Shown one piece after another: positions 7,676 to 16,660 of a stretch of DNA of 45,160 nucleotides. The first letter of the stretch is position 1. Every line of letters starts with the position of its first letter. Under the pieces are notes generated by a model that worked only from the letters and a program-made list of their open reading frames with translations, did no database searches and had not been told where the DNA came from. The translations under genes and the position numbers were made by a program. Source of the stretch: Lachnospiraceae bacterium (GTDB lineage: Bacteria; Bacillota; Clostridia; Lachnospirales; Lachnospiraceae); contig JAUNOI010000011.1 of the NCBI GenBank assembly GCA_030531165.1, forward strand, positions 1 through 45,160, written 5' to 3'.

Positions 7676-8461
7676 CTATCCCCTAAAAGCTTTCACCAAA
7701 CGAGCAAAAAATCCATCCACTTCAAATTCTACAAATGGAACACTTTCTCCGTTGATTCTCTTGCAGATATTCATAAACGCTTTTCCAGCCTGGCAATCTG
7801 TTCCTACCAGAGGTTCTCCCTGATTCGTTGCAATAACAATGTTTTCATCATCCGGCACAATACCTAATAAATCAATTGCAAGAATATCTACAACATCCTC
7901 TTTTGACATCATATCGCCGCGTTTCACCATATCCATACGAATACGATTAATAACGAGTTCCATTTTGGCAATTTCATTTGCCTCCAAAAGACCGATGATC
8001 CTGTCCGCATCACGGATTGCTGAAACTTCCGGTGTCGTTACGATAATCGCTCTGTCTGCACCGGCAATTGCATTTTTAAATCCCTGTTCAATTCCTGCTG
8101 GACAATCTAAAATTATGTAATCAAATTCTTCTCTTAATTCATCTGTCAATTTTTTCATCTGTTCAGGAGATACACTTGTCTTATCCCTTGTCTGTGCAGA
8201 TGGAAGTAAAAATAAATTCGGATACTTTTTGTCCTTGATCAATGCCTGTTTAATTCGGCAATTCCCCTCTACAACATCTACAAGATTATATACAATTCTA
8301 TTCTCAAGTCCCATAACAACATCGAGGTTTCTCAAACCGATATCTGTATCGATCAAAACGACACTATATCCCATCTTGGCCAAACCTGTTCCCACGTTAG
8401 CAGTTGTTGTTGTCTTTCCTACACCACCTTTTCCTGATGTAATTACAATTACTTCACTCAT
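7676..8461 (-). CDS. minD: MinD, septum site-determining ATPase
   Basis: A 261-aa ParA/MinD-type ATPase. The deviant Walker A is SGKGGVGKTT (residues 9-18, signature lysine K11), switch I DTDIGLRNLD and switch II DYIILDCPAG follow, and the last residues FFARLVKAFRG form an amphipathic membrane-targeting helix. It recruits MinC to the membrane at the poles and is released by MinE. TGGAGGAAG precedes the ATG. The order minC-minD-minE with short gaps indicates one transcript. Confidence 0.97.
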   Translation of the reverse strand: MSEVIVITSGKGGVGKTTTTANVGTGLAKMGYSVVLIDTDIGLRNLDVVMGLENRIVYNLVDVVEGNCRIKQALIKDKKYPNLFLLPSAQTRDKTSVSPEQMKKLTDELREEFDYIILDCPAGIEQGFKNAIAGADRAIIVTTPEVSAIRDADRIIGLLEANEIAKMELVINRIRMDMVKRGDMMSKEDVVDILAIDLLGIVPDDENIVIATNQGEPLVGTDCQAGKAFMNICKRINGESVPFVEFEVDGFFARLVKAFRG

Positions 8462-8481
8462 CTTTTTCTTCCTCCATTAAT

Positions 8482-9237
8482 TTATATCATAAGTTCATGA
8501 ATGAGAGACTTAGAAATTGGCTCCACATAAATTTCTCCATCTTCAACAAATGCCATCTGTGGTTCCGTAATCTCTGCCTTTTTCTTCTTTTTCTTTAACT
8601 GAAATCCTTTTTTTCTTTCTTCATCGGAATTTCTGGCGATATGATTGCCGATTCTAAGCTGCATTGGCCGCATCTCTAATGCAACAATAAAAGAATGGTC
8701 ATCGCCCTCTGTTCCCGCATAGGCATATCCTTTTAATGCACCCAGAATTACAACATTGCCAACCGCACTTACCGTTGCACCAGGATTGACATCCCCTATC
8801 ACAACAACGCTGGAATTACTGGTAACACTCTGTCCTGAGCGAAGAGTCCCTTTATAAAAAATTCCATCATTTTTTTTCTTTTCTTCTTCCAAAAGCCTCT
8901 CTTTTCGCCTCTGTTCTTCCAGCAATGCTGCTTTTTCCTCTTCTTTTTCAGAAATTAACTGATGGAATTTCGTCTCAATCGCAATATCCTCATCAATGAT
9001 ATAGGCAATCCGCAGTGAGGTAATTCCAGAAATCCCTTCTAATATCTCCGAAATCTGCTCCTGCGTAAGCCTTCTTCCTTCAAATTTTATTGCAATCGGT
9101 TTTGAAAAACGAAAAAATGAGGCTGATGCTTCAAATTTATTCATCATTTCTTCATACAGGACCTGATACTCCTCATTCGGATCCATCCAAAGTGTTAATC
9201 CTATTTTATTGCCTTTGATCATAACCGACTGTTTCAT
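8482..9237 (-). CDS. minC: MinC, septum-site inhibitor of FtsZ assembly
   Basis: A 251-aa MinC. The N-terminal domain (about residues 1-100) is followed by a charged helical linker rich in E, K and R (about 100-130) and then the C-terminal beta-helix with LRSGQSV, VVVIGDVNPGA and VILGALKGYAYAG, which binds MinD and FtsZ. After the beta-helix comes a lysine run (six K in a row) and an extra tail ending VEPISKSLIHELMI, making the protein slightly longer than the Bacillus homologue. It starts 15 bases after the PBP2 stop and leads the min genes. Confidence 0.93.
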   Translation of the reverse strand: MKQSVMIKGNKIGLTLWMDPNEEYQVLYEEMMNKFEASASFFRFSKPIAIKFEGRRLTQEQISEILEGISGITSLRIAYIIDEDIAIETKFHQLISEKEEEKAALLEEQRRKERLLEEEKKKNDGIFYKGTLRSGQSVTSNSSVVVIGDVNPGATVSAVGNVVILGALKGYAYAGTEGDDHSFIVALEMRPMQLRIGNHIARNSDEERKKGFQLKKKKKKAEITEPQMAFVEDGEIYVEPISKSLIHELMI

Positions 9238-9252
9238 ATATCTTTCTCCAAT

Positions 9253-12171
9253 CTAGTCACTCGAACCGGATGCAGCATTTCCGGCCTGTTTTACAGATTT
9301 TACTAATGTTGCCTTCTCTTTTTTGCTTCCAAAATAATATTTGTATATATCATTTGCCACATTACAAGCATTTGAAGATGTATATGCAAATGGCAATACA
9401 ACGGTAACCGCGATCTCAGGATCATTGTACGGACCATAAGATATAAATAATCCGTGGTTTGGTCTTTTCTTATCCTCCTGTGCAGTTCCCGTCTTTCCGG
9501 CAATTCTGACACCCTTTAAACTCTGGAAAATATCTTTGTGTTCATCATAGACAACTCCATACATACCAGAATGTACAAGATTCCAGTAGCTGTCGTTCTT
9601 TAATTTTACTTTATTTTTTACTTTTTTTTCAAATTTCTTTACGGTTTTGCCCTTAGTGTCTGTAATCTTATTCATAATACTCAGATCAAACACCGTTCCA
9701 CTGTTCGCGATCGTCGTTGCATAATTGGCAATCTGAATCGGTGCAAAGTTATTGGTACCCTGTCCGATTGCTGTACGTACGAGTTGCTCATCCGAAACCT
9801 GGGGATCTTTTTCCGAAAGCTCAATTCCAGATTTTTTATTCAACCCTAAAAGTGTAGCATATTTGCTAATGATTTCCAAGCCCTGTTTTTCACTGATGCT
9901 GCCATTTCCTGTCGTTCCCATTTTGTAACCTACTTCATAGAAAAACACGTTACAAGAATCTGTAATGGCTTTTGAAACACTTTCTACACCGTGGCTGCTT
10001 GGATAAATCCAACACTTCGCAACCGGACTGATCTTATTAAATACACCGTTACATCTTACTGTTGTTCCGGATGAAATGATTCCTTCATTCAATGCAGCAA
10101 GTGCCATCAGCGGTTTAAAGGTAGATCCTGGTGCAGTCGCATGATACAATGCCTGATCATACAACGGCCTGGATTCATTGCTGACAAGCTGACTGTAATA
10201 ATCGCCATCAATGCCATTTGCAAGGCGATTACTGTCGTAGCTTGGATAACTCACGAGCGTTTTTATCTTTCCGGTCTTTGCATCTGTGATAATGATCGAA
10301 CCGGAACACGGATCCAGTCCAAGCTGTCCCGGCGTAATCTCACGATCCGAGATCTTCTTTCTCATGAATGAATACGCTCCTAAGGATCCGTTTACAAGAT
10401 TATTATAATCCGTCTTATCCTTCTTTTTATCCAGTACCCCCTGTTCATACAACAGACGGCAGACTGTTTTCCCGGAAAGCTCTCCTGATTTTATCATATA
10501 TTCACAAACTAACGTGTCGAAACTCGTATCATCCGAAAGTGTTTCGACAACATAATCTGCCAATGCCTGAAAGATTTCATCTGTATTATAATAAGAAGAT
10601 TTGATGTTAAATTCCGAAGTATCTATCCATTCCTGGTTGATTGCATATCGCAAAAACTCGCCAAGGCTAATTTCCCCGCTTTTCCATCTTTTATATGTTT
10701 TATCCTTTGTATCGATCGAACTGCTCAACAAAATTTTATGATCCGCAAGCATATCGTAAATATATTCCGCATATGCCTGTTTTTCTTCCGAAATATCTTT
10801 ATGCGCTTTCGTGCTATTGATAAGATCGTTCTTTAATGCGGATAATTTTCCCGATTGATAGTTAGTGATACTTTTATATACGGATTTTTCAAATTTTGTA
10901 CTGTCATCGTCATTTAAAGAGCCGATATCGATTACTTTATTCTGCACAAGTGCATTATAAACTTCTTTGATCGGAATTCGCTTATTATCACTGCTCGTAC
11001 CGGCAGAATCTCCGGATGTCATCTTCGATAAAACAATTCCGGCAAGTTTACTCTCAATTAAATCATAACAATATTTTTGCAGGTCTGAATCGATACTTAA
11101 GGTAACATCATTGCCTTTTCCCGGTTCTTCTTCATCCGTCACTTCCAGCACTTTCCCGATCTTATCAACGAGCATCGTCTCACTTCCGCTTTCTCCGTGA
11201 AGGTAAGACTCATATAACTTTTCAATGCCGTCCTTACCGACGATATCATTCGATGTATAATAATTAGGATCATCTTCATCCTTATCTTCGTTCAGTGTTT
11301 TTAGTTCATCTTCGGATGCAGCACCCGTATATCCAACAATATGAGCAATCGACTCGCTGTTATTATAGACACGCATCGTATCTTCGGAAATCATAATTCC
11401 GGTCAGCTCGTCACTTGCCTCTTCAATCGCCGCAATGCTGTTCTCGTTAATCTCACTTGCAATCGTTACCTTCATATATTGGGAAAAACGGCTCAAGTAT
11501 ACGTTATAACGAACTGCCATAATCTTTAATGCATCTTCTTCGGAATAATCATCTGAGATATCAAACATCTTGCCAACCCCGGCACCTCCACCGGTTCCAT
11601 CCTTGAAGAACTGATACATTTCCTCTGCAGTGGCATTTAACTGTTTCTCTCTCTGTTTTAATTCATCTTTGGATAATTCGGATGTATCCGTTCCGATTCC
11701 ATATGCATTTATTTTAAATGTCTTCAATTCAGATCCGGAAATCGTAAATTCAAACTTTCCCTTTCCGGTCCGCTTGATCGGAAAATCAGAAATGATTTCA
11801 TCTCCGTTCTCTTCCAATATCTTAATTACCTTATAGATGACTTTATTCTTTTCTTCATTTTCGGTTGTCTTATTCTGCTTTGCGAGTGCTGCAAAAGCTG
11901 AGTCATTCTGAAATGTAACCGTATACGCAAGTTTATTATATGCTAAAAGCTTACCGTTACAATCGTAAATATTGCCCCTTATCCCATTCTTGGTAATTGT
12001 CTTTTGAATTTTATAAGTAAAATTATCCAAGTGTTCTTCTCCCTGAATAATCTGAAGCACAAATAAACGACAGATTAATATAAAGAAGAGTATAAAACTA
12101 AAAATCATCAACACAAGCAAACGATGCTGATCTATAAAATCTATGACCGTTTCTTTTAATTTCCGATTCAT
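9253..12171 (-). CDS. mrdA: Penicillin-binding protein 2 (elongation transpeptidase) with large insertion
   Basis: A 972-aa class B PBP, much longer than the usual 600-700. Residues 18-42 form the membrane anchor; the dimerisation domain follows (IRGNIYD). Transpeptidase motifs are STFK (S683-K686), SCN (S739-N741) and KTG (K893-G895). Between the strand near residue 380 and the strand at about 622 lies an insertion of about 230 residues with recurring helical units, for example RIPIKEVYNALVQNKVID at 398, EISLGEFLRYAINQEWID at 500 and ELSGKTVCRLLYEQGVLD at 564. It cross-links lateral wall peptidoglycan with RodA and MreCD. Its ATG overlaps the mreD stop by one base (TAATG). Confidence 0.95.
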   Translation of the reverse strand: MNRKLKETVIDFIDQHRLLVLMIFSFILFFILICRLFVLQIIQGEEHLDNFTYKIQKTITKNGIRGNIYDCNGKLLAYNKLAYTVTFQNDSAFAALAKQNKTTENEEKNKVIYKVIKILEENGDEIISDFPIKRTGKGKFEFTISGSELKTFKINAYGIGTDTSELSKDELKQREKQLNATAEEMYQFFKDGTGGGAGVGKMFDISDDYSEEDALKIMAVRYNVYLSRFSQYMKVTIASEINENSIAAIEEASDELTGIMISEDTMRVYNNSESIAHIVGYTGAASEDELKTLNEDKDEDDPNYYTSNDIVGKDGIEKLYESYLHGESGSETMLVDKIGKVLEVTDEEEPGKGNDVTLSIDSDLQKYCYDLIESKLAGIVLSKMTSGDSAGTSSDNKRIPIKEVYNALVQNKVIDIGSLNDDDSTKFEKSVYKSITNYQSGKLSALKNDLINSTKAHKDISEEKQAYAEYIYDMLADHKILLSSSIDTKDKTYKRWKSGEISLGEFLRYAINQEWIDTSEFNIKSSYYNTDEIFQALADYVVETLSDDTSFDTLVCEYMIKSGELSGKTVCRLLYEQGVLDKKKDKTDYNNLVNGSLGAYSFMRKKISDREITPGQLGLDPCSGSIIITDAKTGKIKTLVSYPSYDSNRLANGIDGDYYSQLVSNESRPLYDQALYHATAPGSTFKPLMALAALNEGIISSGTTVRCNGVFNKISPVAKCWIYPSSHGVESVSKAITDSCNVFFYEVGYKMGTTGNGSISEKQGLEIISKYATLLGLNKKSGIELSEKDPQVSDEQLVRTAIGQGTNNFAPIQIANYATTIANSGTVFDLSIMNKITDTKGKTVKKFEKKVKNKVKLKNDSYWNLVHSGMYGVVYDEHKDIFQSLKGVRIAGKTGTAQEDKKRPNHGLFISYGPYNDPEIAVTVVLPFAYTSSNACNVANDIYKYYFGSKKEKATLVKSVKQAGNAASGSSD

Positions 12172-12683
12172 TATATCGTTCCCCTTTCTTCATATGCTTC
12201 AATTCTAATAAGGATTGGAAGAAGTACTACATATACACAAAATGCAACGATCGCTGTGTAGATTGCTTCCGGAATGATAATACTCCACAAAAAATAGAAA
12301 AATCCAAATCTCCCCCTTAAAAGAAAGAAGAATATATAGACTAATATATCATATATAAGAGAATTGCCGATCAGGACAGCCAGTGGCAACATAAAATCGT
12401 CCTGAAAATATAGCTTGTGGAAATATCCATTCACATATCCGATTGCCACATACAAAAGTGCATACGGTCCTAATGTCGTCCCATAAAACAGGTCGACCAA
12501 CAGACCACAGAAAAAACCAACTACCGTTCCTTCTTTTCTCCCTCGTATCATCGCAATACAGACAACAAATGCAAGCATAACATTCGGTGCGGTACCCGCA
12601 AGTTTTAAAAAACTAAAGACTGATGTCTGCAACAAAAAACTTATAATAATTGCAATGGTATAAAATAATCCTCTGACTAACAT
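12171..12683 (-). CDS. mreD: MreD, rod shape-determining membrane protein
   Basis: A small polytopic membrane protein (170 aa from ATG 12683) with five or six hydrophobic segments and conserved pieces such as APNVMLAFVVCIAMIRGRKEG and GFFCGLLVDLFYG. It works with MreC in the elongation complex. The start at 12683 is preferred because AAGGAA lies 7 bases upstream; an in-frame ATG at 12707, inside mreC, would add 8 residues but has no ribosome site. It is tightly packed: mreC stops at 12688 and mrdA begins at 12171. Confidence 0.92.
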   Translation of the reverse strand: MLVRGLFYTIAIIISFLLQTSVFSFLKLAGTAPNVMLAFVVCIAMIRGRKEGTVVGFFCGLLVDLFYGTTLGPYALLYVAIGYVNGYFHKLYFQDDFMLPLAVLIGNSLIYDILVYIFFFLLRGRFGFFYFLWSIIIPEAIYTAIVAFCVYVVLLPILIRIEAYEERGTI

Positions 12684-12687
12684 GTTC

Positions 12688-13557
12688 TTATTCCTTAACT
12701 GTCTCATCTAGTACAACAGATTCTTTGACTTCTTTAATTACTAATACTTCTTTTAAATGCTGGAAATCCACAATTGGTTCTATTCTCGCGGTTTTTGTCA
12801 AATCATCCGTACTCTTTTCTACCTTTGTAACTGTTCCGATCGTGATTCCTTCCATGAACTTTGAACTGATATTCGATGTTACCAGTTCATCTCCCTTTTT
12901 GATCTTGGAATCCTTATCCAGATAAACGACCTCCAGATATCCTTTATTCATCGTTTCTTTGCTTCCCTTTACAATACAGTTATCCTGGGTTGAAAGGACC
13001 ATAGCGCTTACCATGCTGGTATCATTGATCACCGAACGTACTTTTGAATAATGATCACTGACCTCATAGATAATTCCTACCAGACCGTTACCCGCTATAA
13101 CATTCATATCAACTTTCATTCCATCGGCCGATCCTTTGTCGATCACAAAAATGTCAAACCAGTTTCCACTTCCCTTGCTGATCACGTTAGCCCCTGTTTT
13201 TTTATAATCAGAATATTTTTTATCTAATGCATATAATTCTTCCAGTCTTTCCAATTTATATGTATCCTGAGAAAGATTCTGATTTTCAAGTTTTAGTGCA
13301 TTCACAAGATTTGTCAATTCTTCATTTTCTTTTTGGAGCTCTTCATTCTCCTCTTTTGCATTCTTCCAGTCAACAATATTATTGCCGATAGAATTAATGC
13401 CTTTTTGCATCGGCACGATCGTAACACCTGCAACATTCGATATTACCGCCAGGCGTTTAGGCGCAAATGTGCTGACTGCCAGTAATACAATGCATATAGA
13501 AGCAAATATTGCCACGATCTGTTCCGGACTTAATCGATTCTTTCTCTTATTATTCAT
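12688..13557 (-). CDS. mreC: MreC, rod shape-determining protein
   Basis: A 289-aa bitopic protein: basic N-terminus, one membrane helix (about residues 13-31), a coiled coil (about 60-105, with NEELQKENEELTNLVNALK-type heptads) and the two beta-barrel domains with GSADGMKVDMNVIAG, GLVGIIYEVSDHYSKV and KGDELVTS. It links the elongasome to PBP2. AAAGGAATG lies upstream of the ATG at 13557. Only 28 bases separate it from radC, the place where mreB is usually found in Firmicutes. Confidence 0.95.
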   Translation of the reverse strand: MNNKRKNRLSPEQIVAIFASICIVLLAVSTFAPKRLAVISNVAGVTIVPMQKGINSIGNNIVDWKNAKEENEELQKENEELTNLVNALKLENQNLSQDTYKLERLEELYALDKKYSDYKKTGANVISKGSGNWFDIFVIDKGSADGMKVDMNVIAGNGLVGIIYEVSDHYSKVRSVINDTSMVSAMVLSTQDNCIVKGSKETMNKGYLEVVYLDKDSKIKKGDELVTSNISSKFMEGITIGTVTKVEKSTDDLTKTARIEPIVDFQHLKEVLVIKEVKESVVLDETVKE

Positions 13558-13585
13558 GATTCATTCCTTTCTCAGATTACAAATT

Positions 13586-14281
13586 TTAAAAAAGGTTCTG
13601 TTCTCTGAGACTGACATAACTGCAGTCTCCGATAATAATATGATCAAGCAGCGGGATATCAAGAAGTTCTCCCGCCCTTTTAATGATTTTTGTGCTTTGA
13701 AGATCCTGTTGGCTCGGCGTTGGATCTCCGGATGGATGGTTATGAAGCAGAATAACATAAACCGCTTCATATCTTAATGCCTCTACAAAGATTTCCCTTG
13801 GAGAAGCAATGGATGTATTTATCGTTCCCTCAGATATAATCAGTTCCTGAATCATATGATTCTTCCCATCCAGAAGAATTAAAAAAGTTTTCTCTCTTTT
13901 TTCATGACGAAGCTGCTCCATATAATACTGTGCAATCGCTCGTGGAGACTGAAACGAAAGCCGTTGTCTCCTTCTTAACTTCGTCAGACGCTTTGCGAGC
14001 TCAGCAGAAGCCAGAAGTTCTAATGCCTTTACCCTTCCGATTCCATGAATCTTCATCAGTTCTTCTTTTGTCGTATGATAAAGGCTGAGCAATCCCGGAT
14101 ATTCCGGCTTATGATTCAGAACTGCATATGCAAGATCAATCGACCGGAGCTCTTTACTTCCAGTTCTCAAAATCACTGCAAGTAATTCTGCATCAGACAA
14201 ACTTTCAATTCCTTTTTCATACGCTTTCTCATAAGGTCTTTCTGATTCCGGTAATTCTTTTACCGTTAAATGTGTATTCAT
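13586..14281 (-). CDS. radC: RadC/YsxA family JAB-domain protein
   Basis: A 231-aa protein with an N-terminal helix-hairpin-helix-like region (HGIGRVKALELLASAELAKR) and a C-terminal JAB/MPN domain carrying the metal motif LLHNHPSGDPTPSQQD. The old name reflects DNA repair, but no repair activity has been firmly shown for the family and the biochemical role is uncertain. AAAGGAGA precedes the ATG. It is the first gene of the mreCD-mrdA-min-rodA run, so the promoter of that operon should lie in the 155 bases upstream. Confidence 0.92.
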   Translation of the reverse strand: MNTHLTVKELPESERPYEKAYEKGIESLSDAELLAVILRTGSKELRSIDLAYAVLNHKPEYPGLLSLYHTTKEELMKIHGIGRVKALELLASAELAKRLTKLRRRQRLSFQSPRAIAQYYMEQLRHEKREKTFLILLDGKNHMIQELIISEGTINTSIASPREIFVEALRYEAVYVILLHNHPSGDPTPSQQDLQSTKIIKRAGELLDIPLLDHIIIGDCSYVSLREQNLF

Positions 14282-14436
14282 ATCTGTCTCCTTTTACTAT
14301 AGTACTCACAGTAAAAAGAAATTATGGAATGTTGTCTCCGCTTCCTTTGGCTCAAATAAAAAACTTCTCTTTCTAATATTAACACAGGATTTTATCCTTG
14401 TATACAATCGAAAGTTTTAACTTTCTTAATTTTTTC
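14282..14436. other. Intergenic region between ynbB and radC
   Basis: This holds the 5' region of the radC operon. Near the radC start, TTTTACT and AGTAAAA form an inverted repeat around ATAGTACTCAC (about 14291-14315), which could be an operator or part of a promoter. I find no good -35/-10 pair. The left end carries the short hairpin listed separately. Confidence 0.4.
14410..14425 (-). terminator. Short hairpin after ynbB, weak terminator candidate
   Basis: GAAAGTT / AACTTTC forms a 7-bp stem with a 2-base gap 12 bases past the ynbB stop. The minus-strand T-tract is poor (GATTGTATAC), while the plus strand downstream is T-rich. This is the only candidate end of the miaB-ynbB operon. Confidence 0.3.
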
Positions 14437-15723
14437 TTATTCATTGCCTAATTGGATCAAACCTTTTTCAACATTGCGCTGCAAAGACTTCATAATACCG
14501 AATTTCGCATGATAATATGTCAGGCCTCCCTGAAAATATACTGCATACGGCGGTTTTATCGGTGCATCAGCACTCAACTCAATCGATGATCCGGATACAA
14601 AAGCACCGGCAGCCATAATAACATCACTGTCATATCCCGGCATCGGCCATGGTTCCGGCACCACATAAGAATCAACCGGAGCTGCCGCCTGAATTCCTTC
14701 GCAGAAGGCAATGACCATATCCGGATTTCCAAATTCTACTGCCTGAATAATATCATGTCTGGACTCGGTTCCATTTGGAACAACTTTAAATCCTAGTTTT
14801 TCATATACATTTGCAGCAAAAATCGCCCCTTTTAATGCTGCATTTACAACAGCCGGCGCTAAAAACAAGCCCTGTATAAATTTTTCATTGACGCCGAGCG
14901 TAGCGCCCACTTCTTTACCAAGTCCGGGTGTGGTCAAACGAAATGCTGCATTTTCAACACATTCTTTTGTACCGCATATATACCCTCCGATCGGAGCAAG
15001 CCCCCCGCCCGGATTTTTGATCAATGATCCGACGATCATATCTGCACCGACATCGCTCGGCTCCAGTTCTTCAACAAACTCTCCATAGCAATTATCAACC
15101 ATGCAGATGACTTCAGGCTTCATTGATTTGACAAACGCAATCAATTCTTTGATCCTCGCAACAGACAATGTCGGACGCGTTGCATATCCTTTTGACCGCT
15201 GGATCGTCACCAGCTTCGTGCGGTCATTGATCGCATTTTTAATTCCTTCAAAATCAAAACTTCCGTCCTCCAACAGATCCACCTGTGCATAAGTAACACC
15301 ATATTCGGCCAAAGATCCTTTGGATGGACGAATACCGATTACTTCTTCTAATGTATCATATGGTTTACCAACCGGCGACAAGATCTCATCTCCGGGGCGG
15401 ACATTTCCCGCAAGTGCGATTCCAAGCGCATGCGTGCCACAAGTAATCTGCGGTCTGACGAGCGCATCCTCTGTGTGAAACACATCTGCATAAATCGCCT
15501 CTAATGCCTCTCTTCCGATATCGTTATACCCATAACCTGTCGTTCTGCCTAAATGAGCTTCACTCAATTGGTTTTTCTGCATTGCCGTCAGGACTTTCAA
15601 TTGATTATATTCTGCTGTGCGGTCAATTTCCCGAAAGCGCTCCTCTAATCCTGCTTCGACTTCAGAACAAAATTTGTATACGTTCTCATCAATTCCTAAA
15701 TTCATATAATATTGTTTTAACAT
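14437..15723 (-). CDS. ynbB: YnbB/aluminium-resistance family PLP-dependent lyase-like protein
   Basis: A 428-aa fold-type I PLP protein of the COG4100 family, annotated as methionine gamma-lyase family or aluminium resistance protein. The PLP lysine is K236 in SLIKNPGGGLAP, with CMVDNCYGEFVE supplying the Asp and THALGIAL the phosphate site. The real substrate is unknown; similarity to cystathionine gamma-lyases is structural. The ATG at 15723 overlaps the end of miaA (stop 15717) and GAGGGA lies upstream, so it is the last gene of the miaB-mutS-mutL-miaA run. Confidence 0.9.
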   Translation of the reverse strand: MLKQYYMNLGIDENVYKFCSEVEAGLEERFREIDRTAEYNQLKVLTAMQKNQLSEAHLGRTTGYGYNDIGREALEAIYADVFHTEDALVRPQITCGTHALGIALAGNVRPGDEILSPVGKPYDTLEEVIGIRPSKGSLAEYGVTYAQVDLLEDGSFDFEGIKNAINDRTKLVTIQRSKGYATRPTLSVARIKELIAFVKSMKPEVICMVDNCYGEFVEELEPSDVGADMIVGSLIKNPGGGLAPIGGYICGTKECVENAAFRLTTPGLGKEVGATLGVNEKFIQGLFLAPAVVNAALKGAIFAANVYEKLGFKVVPNGTESRHDIIQAVEFGNPDMVIAFCEGIQAAAPVDSYVVPEPWPMPGYDSDVIMAAGAFVSGSSIELSADAPIKPPYAVYFQGGLTYYHAKFGIMKSLQRNVEKGLIQLGNE

Positions 15724-16658
15724 AGTATCCCTCGATCCTCTATTATCTCCAGCATATAATCCAAAATCGCTTTATCACTTTCGAATTTTTGTTTTTCTAT
15801 CATAATCACACTGCGTTCCCGCCCAAACCATGTCAGCTGGCGTTTCGCAAAATGTCTTGTGTCTCTTTTTAATATATATACGGCTTCATCCAATGAAATT
15901 TCGCCATCCAGATAGCGCAGGATTTCTTTATATCCCAGTCCCTGCATGGAAACAAAATTTCTGTCATATCCTTCGCTTTTCAGAGATTTCACCTCATCTA
16001 CAAGGCCCTGCCCGAGCATCAGATCTACCCGTTTGTTAATTCTATCATATAAGACAGATCTTTCATGCGTCAGAACAAAATACACAAAATGATAGGGTGA
16101 TGTCCGCATACGTTCCCTTTCGTTATGTTCCGAAATCGGTTCTCCCGTCTCTTTATAATATTCCAATGCCCGAATCACTCTCTTTACATTATTTTCATGA
16201 ATTGCTTCTGCACTTTTCGGATCCACTTCTGCCAACATTTCATGCAGATAGTGATTTCCTTTTTCCTTTGCGATCTGTTTTAGCTCCCGGCGATAGCTCT
16301 CATCCGTCTTCGTATCAGTAAACTGAATATCATATAGAAGCGCCTGAATATAAAATCCGGTTCCACCGACAATGATCGGTATCTGTCCTTTTGCATAAAT
16401 CTGCTCTAAGGCATCCTTTGCCATTTCCTGAAAACGCGCAACATGAAATTCTTCTCCCGGATCCAGCTCATCCACAAGATAATGGTCAATTCCTTCCATT
16501 TCTTCCGGCATAATTTTCGCTGTGCCAATATTCATTTTTTTATATATCTGCATAGAATCCGCAGAAACCACAGCACCATTTACCGCTTTCGCAAGCTGAA
16601 TAGACAGGCTTGTCTTTCCTGCTGCCGTCGGACCGGTCAAAATAATCATTGGTTTCAT
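15717..16658 (-). CDS. miaA: tRNA dimethylallyltransferase
   Basis: A 313-aa MiaA, which adds dimethylallyl to N6 of A37 in tRNAs reading UNN codons. Motifs: P-loop GPTAAGKT (residues 9-16), DSMQIYKKMNIGTAK, DELDPGEEFHVARFQ, IIVGGTGFYIQALLY and the C-terminal DTRHFAKRQLTWFG. It provides the substrate for MiaB, encoded upstream in the same run. Only two bases separate it from mutL. Length is normal. Confidence 0.97.
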   Translation of the reverse strand: MKPMIILTGPTAAGKTSLSIQLAKAVNGAVVSADSMQIYKKMNIGTAKIMPEEMEGIDHYLVDELDPGEEFHVARFQEMAKDALEQIYAKGQIPIIVGGTGFYIQALLYDIQFTDTKTDESYRRELKQIAKEKGNHYLHEMLAEVDPKSAEAIHENNVKRVIRALEYYKETGEPISEHNERERMRTSPYHFVYFVLTHERSVLYDRINKRVDLMLGQGLVDEVKSLKSEGYDRNFVSMQGLGYKEILRYLDGEISLDEAVYILKRDTRHFAKRQLTWFGRERSVIMIEKQKFESDKAILDYMLEIIEDRGILC

Positions 16659-16660
16659 CT

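Noticed and set aside
9303..9512. Minus-strand frame of 69 codons inside mrdA
   Set aside because: It is an out-of-frame shadow of the PBP2 C-terminus with no ribosome site.
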